From NCBI GenBank assembly GCA_954871525.1, contig OX940871.1, positions 14,352,532-14,416,531 on the forward strand: a DNA stretch of 64,000 bases, read 5' to 3'. The DNA is from Parietaria judaica (Eukaryota > Streptophyta > Magnoliopsida > Rosales > Urticaceae). Position 1 is the first letter of the stretch; every line of letters begins with the position of its first letter. This document shows positions 1 to 13,539 of the stretch, in pieces. The translations under genes and the position numbers were made by a program. Under the pieces are notes generated by a model. The model ran no database searches, was not told where the DNA came from, and saw only the letters and a list, made by a program, of their open reading frames with translations.

Positions 1-913
1 TCACAATGGCTTATTGAAACTAGAAGATAATTCTTCGCCATTTACCTATTAATATAAGTAATAGTAATACAATTAAACGTTATTAGGGTTTCGAAAGTTT
101 AGTTTTTGTTAAAAAAATCTTTTTATTATGGTTCTTTACCCTACAAGAGAAAAAATACTCAGTTTTTTTGTCGAGCACGTGTTAGTCGTTGCGACAAGAT
201 TTTAGGATCGATATTGTTCCTTTTCAAGAAAAAACTAACGTTATTTTTATTAGTACGACCCAAATGAAGGTCTCGACATTAAATTTTGCATAAAAAACGC
301 ATCGAACTTTCGCTCGTATGGAAACTAAGTTTTTAACGTTTCGGTTGCATTTTTAACGCTTTCACAATGGCTTATTGAAACTAGAACATATTTCTTCGCC
401 ATTTACCTATTAATATAAGTAAAAGTGATACAATTAAACGTTATAAGGGTGTCGAAAGTTTAGTTTTTGTTAAAAAAAATCTTTTTTATTATGGTTCTTT
501 ACCCTATAAGAGAAAAAAGAGTCAGTTTTTTTGTGAAGCATGTGTTAGTCGTTGCGACAAGATTTTAGGATCGATATTTTTCCTTTTCAAGAAAAAAACT
601 AACGTTATTTTTATTAGTACGACCCAAATGAAGGTCTCGACATTAAATTTGGCATCAAGAACGCATCATACCATCGCTCGTATGGAAACTATGTTTTTAA
701 CGTATCGGTTGTGTTTTTATCGCTTTCACAATGGCTTATTGAAACTAGAAGATATTTCTTCGCCATTTACCTATTAATATAAGTAAAAGTGATACAATTA
801 AACTTTATTAGGGTGTTGAAAGTTTAGTTTTAGTAAAAAAAATCTTGTTTTTATGGTTCTTTACCCTAAAAGAGGAAAGAGACTCAAATTTTTTGTCGAG
901 CACGTGTTAGTCA

Positions 914-3900
914 TTGCGACAAGATTTTAGGATTGATATTGTTCCTTTTCAAGAAAAAACTAACGTTATTTTTATTAGTACGACCCAAATGAAGGTCTCG
1001 ACATTAAATTTGGTATCAAGAACGCATCATACCATCGCTCGTATGGAAAATATGTTTTTAACGTATAAGTTGTGTTTTTATCGCTTTCACAATGGCTTAT
1101 TGAAACTAGAAGATATTTCTTCGCCATTTACCTATTAATATAAGTAAAAGTGATACAACTAAACCTTATTAGGGTGTCGAAAGTTCAATTTTAGTTAAAA
1201 AATCTTGGTATTATGGTTCTTTACCCTAAAAGAGGAAAAAGACTCAGTTTTTTTGTCTAGCACGTGTTAATCATTGCGACAAGATTTTAGGATCAATATT
1301 GTTCGTTTTCAAGAAAAAAATAACGTTATTTTTATTAATACGACCCAAATGAAGGGCTCGACATTAAATTTGGCATCAATAACGCATCGTACCATCGCTC
1401 GTATGGAAACTATGTTTTTAACGTATCGGTTGTGTTTTCATCGCTTTCACAATGGCTTATTGAAACTAGAAGATATTTCTTTGCCATTTACCTATGAATA
1501 TAAGTAAAAGTGATAAAATTAATTATTATTAGGGTGTCGAAAGTTTAATTTTAGTTAAAAAAATCTTGTTATTATGGTTCTTTACCCTAAAAGAGGAAAA
1601 AAGACTCAGTTTTTTTTGTCGAGCACGTGTTAATCGTTGCGACAAGATTTTACGATTGATATCGTTCATTTTCAAGAAAAAACTAACGTTTTTATTGTTA
1701 GTACGACCCAAATGAAGGTCTCGACATTAAATTTGGCATCAAGAACGCATCGTACTTTCGCTCGTATACACACTAAGTTTTTATTGTATCGGTTGTGTTT
1801 TTATCGCTTTCACAATGGCTTATTGAAACTAGAAGATAATTCTTCGCCATTTACCTATTAATATAAGTAATAGTAATACAATTAAACGTTATTAGGGTGT
1901 CGAAAGTTTAGTTTTTGTTAAAAAAAATCTTTTTATTATGGTTCTTTACCCTACAAGAGAAAAAAGACTCAGTTTTTTTGTCGAGCACGTGTTAGTCGTT
2001 GCGACAAGATTTTAGGATCGATATTGTTCCTTTTCAAGAAAAAACTAACGTTATTTTTATTAGTACGACCCAAATGAAGGTCTCGACATTAAATTTTGCA
2101 TCAAGAAAGCATCATACCATCGCTCGTATGGAAACTATGTTTTTAACGTATCGGTTGTGTTTTTATCGCTTTCACAATGGCTTATTGAAACTATAAGATA
2201 TTTCTTCGCCATTTACCTATTAAATATAAGTAAAAGTGATTCAATTAAACGTTATTAGGGTGTCAAAGTTTAATTTTAGTTAAAAAAATCTTGTTATTAT
2301 GGTTTTTTACTCTAAAAGAGGAAAAAGACTCAGTTTTTTTGTCGAGCACGTGTTAGTCATTGCGACAAGATTTTAGGATCGATATTGTTCCTTTTGAAGA
2401 AAAAACTAACGTTATTTTTATCGGTACGACCCAAATGAAGGTCTCGACATTAAATTTGGCATTAAGAACGCATCGTACCATCGCTCGTTTGGAAACTATG
2501 TTTTTAACGTATCGGTTGTGTTTTTATCGCTTTCACAATGGCTTATTGAAACTAGAAGATATTTCTTCACCATTTACATATTAATATAAGTAAAAGTGAT
2601 ACAACTAAACGTTATTAGGGTGTCGAAAGTTTAATTTTAGTTAAAAAATCTTGTTATTATGGTTCTTTACCCTACAAGAGGAAAAAGACTCATTTTTTTT
2701 GTTGAGCACGTGTTACTCGTTGCGACAAGATTTTAGGATTGATATCGTTCCTTTTCAAGAAAAAACTAACGTTATTTTTGTTAGTACGACCCAAATGAAG
2801 GTCTCGACATTAAATTTGGCATCAAGTTCGCATCGTTCTTTCGCTCGTATGCACACTAAGTTTTTATTGTATCGGTTTTGTTTTTATCGCTTTCACAATG
2901 GCTTATTGAAACTAGAAGATATTTCTTCGCCATTTACCTATTAATATGAGTAAAAGTGATACAATTAAACGTTATTAGTGTGTCGAAAGTTTAGTTTTTG
3001 TTAAAAAAATCTTTTTATTATGGTTCTTTACCCTACAAGAGAAAAAAGACTCAGTTTTTTTGTCGAGCACGTGTTAGTCATTGCGACAATATTTTAGGAT
3101 CGATATTGTTCCTTTTGAAGAAAAAACTAACGTTATTTTTATCGGTACGACCCAAATGAAGGTCTCGACATTAAATTTGGCATCAAGAAAGCATCATACC
3201 ATCGCTCGTATGGAAACTATGTTTTTAACGTATCGGTTGTGTTTTTATCGCTTTCACAATGGCTTATTGAAACTAGAAGATATTTCTTCGCCATTTACCT
3301 ATTAATATAAGTAAAAGTGATACAATTAAAAACTATTTGGGTGTCGAAAGTTTAGTTTAAGTTAAAAAAGTCTTGTTATTGTGGTTCTTTACCCTAAAAG
3401 AGGAAAGAGACTCAAATTTTTTGTCGAGCACGTGTTAGTCATTGCGACAAGATTTTAGGATCGATATTGTTCCTTTTCAAGAAAAAACTAAGGTTATTTT
3501 TATTAGTACGACCCAAATGAAGGTCTTGACATTAAATTTGGCATCAATAACGCATCGTACCATCGCTCGTATGGAAACTATGTTTTTAACGTATCGGTTG
3601 AGTTTTTATCGCTTTCACAATGGCTTATTGAAACTAGAAGATATTTCTTTGCCATTTACCTATATATATAAGTAAAAGTGATACAATTAAACGTTATTAG
3701 GGTGTCGAAAGTTTAATTTTAGTTAAAAAATCTTGTTATTATGGTTCTTTACCCTAAAAGAGGTAAAAGACTCAGTTTTTTTGTCGAGCACATGTTAATC
3801 GTTGCGACAAGATTTTAGTATTGATATCGTTCCTTTTCAAAAAAAAAAGTAACGTTATTTTTGTTAGCACAACCCAAATGAACGTCTCGACATTAAATTT

Positions 3901-6900
3901 GGCATCAAGAACGCATCGTACTTTCGCTCGTATGCACACTAAGTTTTTATTGTATCGGCTGTGTTTTTATCACTTTCACAATGGCTTATTGAAACTAGAA
4001 GATATTTCTTCGCCATTTACCTATTAATATAAGTAAAAGTGATACAATTCAACGTTATTAGGGTGTCCAAATTTTAGTTTTGGTTAAAAAAATCTTTTTA
4101 TTATGGTTCTTTACCCTATAAGAGAAAAAAGAGTCAGTTTTTTCGTCGAGCACGTGTTAGTCGTTGCGACAAGATTTTAGGATCGATATTGTTCCTTTTC
4201 AAGAAAAAACTAACTTTATTTTTATTAGTACGACCCAAATGAAGTTCTCGACATCAAATTTGGTATCAAGAACGCATCATACCATCGCTCGTATGGAAAC
4301 TATGTTTTTAACGTATCGGTTGTGTTTTTATCACTTTCAAAATGGCTTATTGAAACTAGAAGATATTTCTTCGCCATTTACCTATTAATATAAGTAAAAG
4401 TGATACAATTACACGTTATTAGGGTGTCGAAAGTTTAGTTTTTATTAAAAAAATATTGTTATTATGGTTCTTTACCATATAAGAGAAAAAAGACTCGGTT
4501 TTTTTGTCGAGCACGTGTTAGTCGTTGCGACAAGATTTTATGATCGATATTTTTCCTTTTCAAGTAAAAACTAACGTTATTTTTATTAGTACGAACCAAA
4601 TGAAGGTCTCGACGTTAAATTTGGCATCAAGAATGCATCGTACTTTCGCTCGTATGCACACTATGTTTTTATTGTATCGGTTGTGTTTTTATCGCTTTCA
4701 CAATGGCTTATTTAAACTAGAAGATATTTCTTCGCCATTTACCTATTAATATAAGTAAAAGCGATACAATTAAACGTTATTAGGGGGTCGAAAGTTTAGT
4801 TTTTTTTAAAAAAATCTTTTTATTATGGTTCTTTACCCTATAAGAGAAAAAAAGACTCAGTTTTTTTGTCGAGCACGTGTTAGTCGTTGCGACAAGATTT
4901 TATGATCGATATTGTTCCTTTTCAAGAAAAAACTAACGTTATTTTTATTAGTACGACCCAAATGAAGGTCTCGACATTAAATTTAGCATCAAGAAAGCAT
5001 CATACCATCGCTCGTATGGAAACTATGTTTTTAACGTATCGGTTGTGTTTTTATCGTTTTCACAATGGCTTATTGAAACTAGAAGATATTTCTTCGCCAT
5101 TTACCTATTAATATAAGTAAAAGTGATACAATTAAACGTTATTAGGGTGTCGAAAGTTTTATTTTAGTTAGAAAAATCTTGTTAGTATAGTTCTTTACCC
5201 TAATAGAGGAAAAAGATTCAGTTTTTTTGTCGAGCGCGGGTTAGTAATTGCGACAAGATTTTAGGATCGATATTGTTCCTTTTCAAGAAAAAACTGACGT
5301 TATTTTTATTACTACGACCCAAATGAAGGTCTCGACATTAAATTTGGCATCAATAACGCATCGTACCATCGCTCGTATGGAAACTATGTTTTTAACGTAT
5401 CGGTTGTGTTTTTATCGCTTTCACAATGGCTTATCGAAACTAGAAGATATTTCTTCGCCATTTACCTATTAATATAAATAAAAGTGATACAATTAAACGT
5501 TATTAGGGTGTCAAAAGTTTAATTTTTAGTTTAAAAAATCTTGTTATCATGGTTCTTTACCCTAAAAGAGGTAAAAGACTCAGTTTTTTTGTCGAGCACG
5601 TGTTAATCGTTGCAATAAGATTTTAGGATTGATATCGTTCCTTTTCAAGAAAAAACTAACGTTATTTTTGTTAGTATGACCCAAATGAAGGTCTCGACAT
5701 TAAATTTGGCATCAAGAACGCATTTTACTTTCGCTCCTATGCACACTAAGTTTTTATTGTACCGTTTGTGTTTTTATCGCTTTCACAATGGCTTATTGAA
5801 ACTAAAAGATATTTCTTCGCCATTTACCTATTAATATAAGTAAAAGTTATAAAATTAAACGTTATTAGGCTGTCAAAAGTTTAGTTTTTGTTAAAAAAAT
5901 CTTTTTATTATGGTTCTTTACCCTATAAGAGAAAAAAGACTCAGTTTTTTTGTCGAGCACGTGTTAGTCGTTGCGACAAGATTTTAGGATCGATATTGTT
6001 CCTTTTCAAGAAAAAACTAACGTTATTTTTAATAGTACGACCTAAATGAAGGTCTCGACATTTAATTTGGTATCAAGAACGCATCGTACCATCGCTCGTA
6101 TGGAAACTATGTTTTTAACGTATCAGTTGTGTTTTTATCGCTTTCACAATGGCTTATTGAAACTAGAAGATATTTCTTTGCCATTTACCTATTAATATAA
6201 GTAAAAGTGATACAACTAAACGTTATTAGGGTGTCGAAAGTTTAATTTTAGTTAAAAAAATCTTGTTATTATGGTTCTTTACCCTAAAAGAGGAAAAAGA
6301 CTCAGTTTTTTTGTCGAGCACTTGTTAGTCATTGCGACAAGATTTTCGGATCGATATTGTTCCTTTTCAAGAAAAAACTAACGTTATTTTTATTAGTACG
6401 ACCCAAATGATGGTCTCGACATTATGGTTGCTATCAATAACGTCTCGTACCATCGCTCGTATGGAAACTATGATTTTAACGTATCAGTTGTGTTTTTATC
6501 GCTTTCACAATGGCTTATTGAAACTAGAAGATATTTCTTTGCCATTTACCTATTAATATAAGTAAAAGTGATAAAATTAAACGTTATTAGGGTGTCGAAA
6601 GTTTAATTTTAGTTACAAAATCTTGTTATTATGGTTCTTTACCCTAAAAGAGGAAAAAGACTCAGTTTTTTTGTCGAGCACGTGTTAATCGTTGCGACAA
6701 GATTTTAGGATTGATATCGTTCCTTTTCAAGAAAAAACTAACGTTATTTTTGTTAGTACGACCCAAATGAAGGTCTCGACATTAAATTTGGCATCAAGAT
6801 TGCATCGTACGTTCGCTCGTACGCACACTAAGTTTTTATTGTATCGGTTGTGTTTTTATCGCTTTCACAATGGCTTATTGAAACTAGAAGATATTTCTTC

Positions 6901-6990
6901 GCCATTTGCCTATTACTATAAGTAAAAGTGATACAATTAAACGTTATTAGGATGTCGAAAGTTTAGTTTTTGTTAAAAAAATCGTTTTAT
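914..6990 (+). repeat. A-A-B trimer higher-order repeat
   Basis: Monomer types in this part run mostly A, A, B. A starts at 914 and 1274 and B at 1637; then A at 1999 and 2360 and B near 2720; then A at 3081 and 3442 and B near 3800. This gives a period of about 1083 bp. The order slips once near 4164-4887 (A, B, A) and then resumes. The assignment rests on the A and B diagnostic bases around CGCTCGTATGG versus CGCTCGTATGC. Confidence 0.7.
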
Positions 6991-8100
6991 CATGGTTCTT
7001 TACCCTATATGAGAAAAAAGACTCAGTTTTTTCTGTCGAGCACGTGTTAGTCATTGCGACAAGATTTTAGGATCGATATTGTTCCTTTTCAAGAAAAATC
7101 TAACGTTATTTTTATTAGTACGACCCAAAGAAGGTCTCGACAATAAATTTGGCATCAATAACGCATCGTACCATCGCTCGTATTGAAACTATGTTTTTAA
7201 CGTATCGGTTGTGTTTTTATCGCTTTCACAATGGCTTATTGAAACTAGAAGATATTTCTTCGCCATTTACCTATTAATATAAGTAAAAGTGATACAATTA
7301 AACATTATTAGGGTGTCGAAAGTTTAATTTTAGTTAAAAAAATCTTGTTATTATGGTTCTTTACCCTACAAGAGTAAAAAGACTCATTTTTTTTGTCGAG
7401 CACGTTTTAGTCATTGCGACAAGATTTCAGGATCGATATTGTTCCTTTTCAAGAAAAAACTAACGTTATTTTAATTAGTACGACCCATATAAAGGTCTCG
7501 ATATTAAATTTTGCATCAATAAAGCATCGTACCATCGCTCTTATGGAAACTTCGTTTTTAACGTATCGGCTGTGTTTTTATCGCTTTCACAATGGCTTAT
7601 TGAAACTAGAAGATATTTTTTCGCCATTTACCTATTAATATAAGTAAAAGTGATACAATTAAACGTTATTAGGGTGTTGAAAGTTTAATTTTAGTTTAAA
7701 AAAATCTTGTTATTATGGTTCTTTACCCTAAAAGATGAAATAGACTCAGTTTTTTTTGTCGAGCACGTGTTAATCGTTGCGACAAGATTTTAGTATTGAT
7801 ATTGTTCCTTTTCAAGAAAAAACTAACGTTATTTTTTTAGTACGAACCAAATGAAGGTCTCGACATTAAATTTGGCATCAAAAACGCATCGTACTTTCGC
7901 TCGTATGCACACTATGTTTTTATTGTATCGGTTGTGTTTTTATCGCTTTCAAAATGGCTTATTGAAACTAGAAGATATTTCTTTGCCATTTACCTATTAA
8001 TATAAGTAAAAGTGATACAATTAAACGTTATTACGGTGTCAAAAGTTTAATTTTAGTCAAAAAATCTTTTTATTATGGTTCTTTACCCTATAAGAGAAAA

Positions 8101-11100
8101 AAGACTCAGTTTTTTTGTCGAGCACGTGTTAGTCATTGCGACAAGAATTCATGATCGATATTGTTCCTTTTCAAGAAAAAACTAACATTATTTTTATTAG
8201 TACGACCCAAATGAAGGCCTCGACATTAAATTTGGCATCAATAACGCATCGTACCATCGCTCGTATGGAAACTATTTTTTTAACGTATTGGTTGTGTTTT
8301 TATCGCTTTCACAATGGCTTATTGAAACTAGAAGATATTTGTTTGCCATTTACCTATTAATATAAGTAAAAGTGATATAATTAAACGTTATTTGGGTTTC
8401 AAAAGTTTAATTTTAGTTAAAAAAAATCTTGTTATTATGGTTCTTTACCCTAAAAGAGGAAAAAGACTCAGTTTTTTTTTCTAGCACATGTTAATCGTTG
8501 CGACAAGATTTTAGGATTGATATCGTTCCTTTTCAAGAAAAACCTAACGTTATTTTGTTAGTACGACCCAAATGAAGGTCTCGTTATTAAATTTGGCAAC
8601 AAGAACGCATCGTACTTTCGCTCGTATGCACACTAAGTTTTTATTGTATCGGTTGTGTTTTTATCGCTTTCACAATGGCTTATTGAAACTATAAGATATT
8701 TCTTCGCCATTTACCTATTAATATAAGTAAAAGTGATACAATTAAACGTTATTAGGGTGTTGAAAGTTTAGTTTTTGTTAAAAAAATCTTTTTATTATGG
8801 TTCTTTACCCTATAAAAGAAAAAAAGACTCAGTTTTTTTGTCGAGCACGTGTTAGTCGTTTCGACAAGATTTTAGTATCGATATTGTTCCTTTTCAAGAA
8901 AAGACTAACGTTATTTTATTAGTACGACCCAAATGAAGGTCTCGACATTAAATTTGGCATCAAGAACGCATCATACCATCGCTCGTATGGAAACTATGTT
9001 TTTAACGTATCGGTTGTGTTTTTATCGCTTTCACAATGGCTTATTGAAACTAGAAGATATTTCTTCGCTATTTACCTATTAATATAAGTAAAAGTGATAC
9101 AATTAAACATTATTAGTGTGTCGAAAGTTTAATTTTAGTTAAAAAAATATTGTTTTTATGGTTCTTTACCCTAAAAGAGGAAAAAGACTCAGTTTTTTGT
9201 CGAGCACGTGTTAGTCATTGCGACAAGATTTTAGGATCGATATTGTTCCTTTTCAAGAAAAATCTAACGTTTTTTTTAATAGTAAGACCCAAATGAAGGT
9301 CTCGACAATAAATTTGGCATCAATAATGCATCGTACCATCGCTCGTATTGAAACTATGTTTCTAACGTATCGGTTGTGTTTTTATCGCTTTCACAGTGGC
9401 TTATTGAAACTAGAAGATATTTCTTCGCCATTTACCTATTAATATAAGTAAAAGTGATACAATTAAACATTATTAGGGTGTCGAAAGTTTAATTTTAGTT
9501 AAAAAAATCTTGTTATTATGGTTCTTTACCCTACAAGAGGAAAAAGACTCAGTTTTTTTGTCGAGCACGTTTTAGTCATTGCGACAAGATTTCAGGATCG
9601 ATATTGTTCCTTTTCAAGAAAAAACTAACGTTATTTTTTTAGTACGAACCAAATGAAGGTCTCGACATTAAATTTGGCATCAAAAACGCATCGTACTTTC
9701 GCTCGTATGCACACTATGTTTTTATTGTATCGGTTGTGTTTTTATCGCTTTCAAAAAGGCTTATTGAAACTAGAAGATATTTCTTTGCCATTTACCTATT
9801 AATATAAGTAAAGGTGATACAATTAAACGTTATTACGGTGTCGAAAGTTTAATTTTAGTTAAAAAAATCTTTTTATTATGGTTCTTTACCCTATAAGAGA
9901 AAAAAGACTCAGTTTTTTTGTCGAGCACGTGTTAGTAGTCGCGACAAGATTTTAGAATCAATATTGTTCCTTTTCAAGAAAAAACTAACGTTATTTTTAT
10001 TAGTACGACCTAAATGAATGTCTCGACATTAAATTTTGCATTAAGAACGCATCATACCATCGCTCGTATGGAAACTATGTTTTTAACGCATCGGTTGTGT
10101 TTTTATCGCTTTCACAATGGCTTATTGAAAGTAGAAGATATTTCTTCGCCATTTACCTATTAGTATAAGTAAAAGTGATACAATTAAACATTATTAGGGT
10201 GTCAAAAGTTTAATTTTAGTTAAAAAAATCTTGTTATTATGGTTTTTTACCCTAAAAGAGGAAAAAGACTCACTCTTTTTGTCGAGCACGTGTTAGTCAT
10301 TGCGACAAGAATTCATGATCGATATTTTTTCTTTTCAAGAAAAAACTAACATTATTTTTACTAGTACGACCCAAATGAAGGCCTCGACATTAAATTTGGC
10401 ATTAATAACGCATCGTACCATCGCTCGTATGGAAACTATTTTTTTAACGTATCGGTTGTGTTTTTATCGCTTTCACAATGGCTTATTGAAACTAGAAGAT
10501 ATTTGTTTGCCATTTACCTATTAATATAAGTAAAAGTGATATAATTAAACGTTATTTGGGTTTCAAAAGTTTAATTTTAGTTAAAAAAAATCTTGTTATT
10601 ATGGTTCTTTACCCTAAAAGGGAAAAAGACTCAGTTTTTTTTTTCGAGCACATGTTAATCGTTGCGACAAGATTTTAGGATTGATATCGTTCCTTTTCAA
10701 TAAAAAACTAACGTTATTTTGTTAGTACGACCCAAATGAAGGTCTCAACATTAAATTTGGCAACAAGAACGCATCGTACTTTCGCTCGTATGCACACTAA
10801 GTTTTTATTGTATCGGTTGTGTTTTTATCGCTTTCACAATGGCTTAATTAAACTAGAAGATATTTCTTCGCCATTTACCTATTAACATAAGTAAAAGTGA
10901 TACAATTAAACGTTATTAGGGTGTTGAAAGTTTAGTTTTTGTTAAAAAAATCTTTTTATTATGGTTCTTTACCCTATAAAAGAAAAAAAGACTCAGTTTT
11001 TTTGTCGAGCACGTGTTAGTCGTTGCGACAAGACTTTAGGATCGATATTGTTCTTTTTCAAGAAAAGACTAACGTTATTTTATTAGTACGACCTAAATGA

Positions 11101-12830
11101 AGGTCTCGACATTAAATTTGGCATCAAGAACGCATCATACCATCGCTCGTATGGAAACTATGTTTTTAACGTATCGGTTGTGTTTTTATCGCTTTCACAA
11201 TGGCTTATTGAAACTAGAAGATATTTCTTCGCTATTTACCTATTAATATAAGTAAAAGTGATACAATTAAACATTATTAGGGTGCCGAAAGTTTAAGTTT
11301 AGTTAAAAAAATATTGTTATTATGGTTCTTTACCCTAAAAGAGGAAAAAGACTCAGTTTTTTGTCGAGCACGTGTTAGTCGTTGCGACAAGATTTTAGGA
11401 TCGATATTGTTCCTTTTCAAGAAATATCTAACGTTTTTTTTATTAGTACGACCCAAATGAAGGTCTCGACAATAAATTTGGCATCAATAACGCATCGTAC
11501 CATCGCTCGTATTGAAACTATGTTTCTAACGTATCGGTTGTGTTTTTATCGCTTTCACAATGGCTTATTGAAACTAGAAGATATTTCTTCGCCATTTACC
11601 TATTAATATAAGTAAAAGTGATACAATTAAACATTATTAGGGTGTCGAAAGTTTAATTTTAGTTAAAAAAATCTTGTTATTATGGTTCTTTACCCTACAA
11701 GAGGAAAAAGACTCAGTTTTTTTGTCGAGCACGTTTTAGTCATTGCGACAAGATTTCAGGATCGATATTGTTCCTTTTCAAGAAAAAACTAACATAATTT
11801 TTATTAGTACGACCCATATAAAGGTCTCGACATTAAATTTTGCATCAATAAAGCATCGTACCATCGCTCTTATGGAAACTTCGTTTTTAACGTATCGGTT
11901 GTGTTTTTATCGCTTTCACAATGGCTTATTGAAACTAGAAGATATTTCTTCGCCATTTACCTATTAATATAAGTAAAAGTGATACAATTAAACGTTATTA
12001 GGGTGTCGAAAGTTTAATTTTAGTTAAAAAAAATCTTGTTATTATGGTTCTTTACCCTAAAAGATGAAATAGACTCAGTTTTTTTTGTCGAGCACGTGTT
12101 AATCGTTGCGACAAGATTTTAGGATTGATATTGTTCCTTTTCAAGAACAAACTAACGTTATTTTTTTAGTACGAACCAAATGAAGGTCTCGACATTAAAT
12201 TTGGCATCAAAAACGCATCGTACTTTCGCTCGTATGCACACTATGTTTTTATTGTATCGGTTGTGTTTTTATCGCTTTCAAAATGGCTTATTGAAACTAG
12301 AAGATATTTCTTTGCCATTTACCTATTAATATAAGTAAAAGTGATACAATTAAACGTTATTACGGTGTCGAAAGTTTAATTTTAGTTAAAAAAATCTTTT
12401 TATTATGGTTCTTTACCCTATAAGAGAAAAAAGACTCAGTTTTTTTGTCGAGCACGTGTTAGTAGTCGCGACAAGATTTTAGGATCAATATTGTTCCTTT
12501 TCAAGAAAAAACTAACGATATTTTTATTAGTACGACCCAAATGAAGGCCTCGACATTAAATTTGGCATCAATAACGCATCGTACCATCGCTCGTATGGAA
12601 ACTATTTTTTTAACGTATCGGTTGTGTTTTTATCGCTTTCACAATGGCTTATTGAAACTAGAAGATATTTGTTTGCCATTTACCTATTAATATAAGTAAA
12701 AGTGATATAATTAAACGTTATTTGGGTTTCAAAAGTTTAATTTTAGTTAAAAAAAATCTTGTTATTATGGTTCTTTACCCTAAAAGAGGAAAAAGACTCA
12801 GTTTTTTTTTCTAGCACATGTTAATCGTTG
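8101..12830 (+). repeat. Hexamer higher-order repeat (~2165 bp)
   Basis: A private variant, GTTTGCCATTTACC followed by GTGATATAATTAAACG and TTTGGGTTTC, occurs at 8341, 10505 and 12671. The spacing is 2164 and 2166 bp, or six monomers. Other paired variants keep the same spacing, for example the monomers at 9218 and 11382. The duplicated locus on the right has only two such hexamers (50611 and 52774). Confidence 0.8.
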
Positions 12831-13539
12831 CGACAAGATTTTAGGATTGATATCGTTCCTTTTCAAGAAAAACCTAACGTTATTTTGTTAGTACGACCCA
12901 AATGAAGGTCTCGACATTAAATTTGGCAACAAGAACGCATCGTACTTTCGCTCGTATGCACACTAACTTTTTATTGTATCGGTTGTGTTTTTATCGCTTT
13001 CACAATGGCTTATTGAAACTAGAAGGTATTTCTTCGCTATTTACCTATTAATATAAGTAAAAGTGATACAATTAAACGTTATTAGGGTGTTGAAAGTTTA
13101 GTTTTTGTTAAAAAAATCTTTTTATTATGGTTCTTTACCCTATAAAAGAAAAAAAGACTCAGTTTTTTTGTCGAGCACGTGTTAGTCGTTGCGACAAGAT
13201 TTTAGGATCGATATTGTTCCTTTTCAAGAAAAGACTAACGTTATTTTTATTAGTACGACCCAAATGAAGGTCTCGACATTAAATTTGGCATCAATAATGC
13301 ATCGTACCATCGCTCGTATGGAAACTATGTTTTTAACGTATCGGTTGTGTTTTGTATCGCTTTCACAATGGCTTATTGAAACTAGAAGATATTTATTTGC
13401 CATTTACCTATTAATATAAGTAAAAGTGATACAATTAAACGTTATTAGGGTGTCGAAACTTTAATTTTAGTTAAAAAAATCTTGTTATTATGGTTCTTTA
13501 CCCTAAAAGAGGAAAAAGACTCAGTTTTTTGGTCGAGCA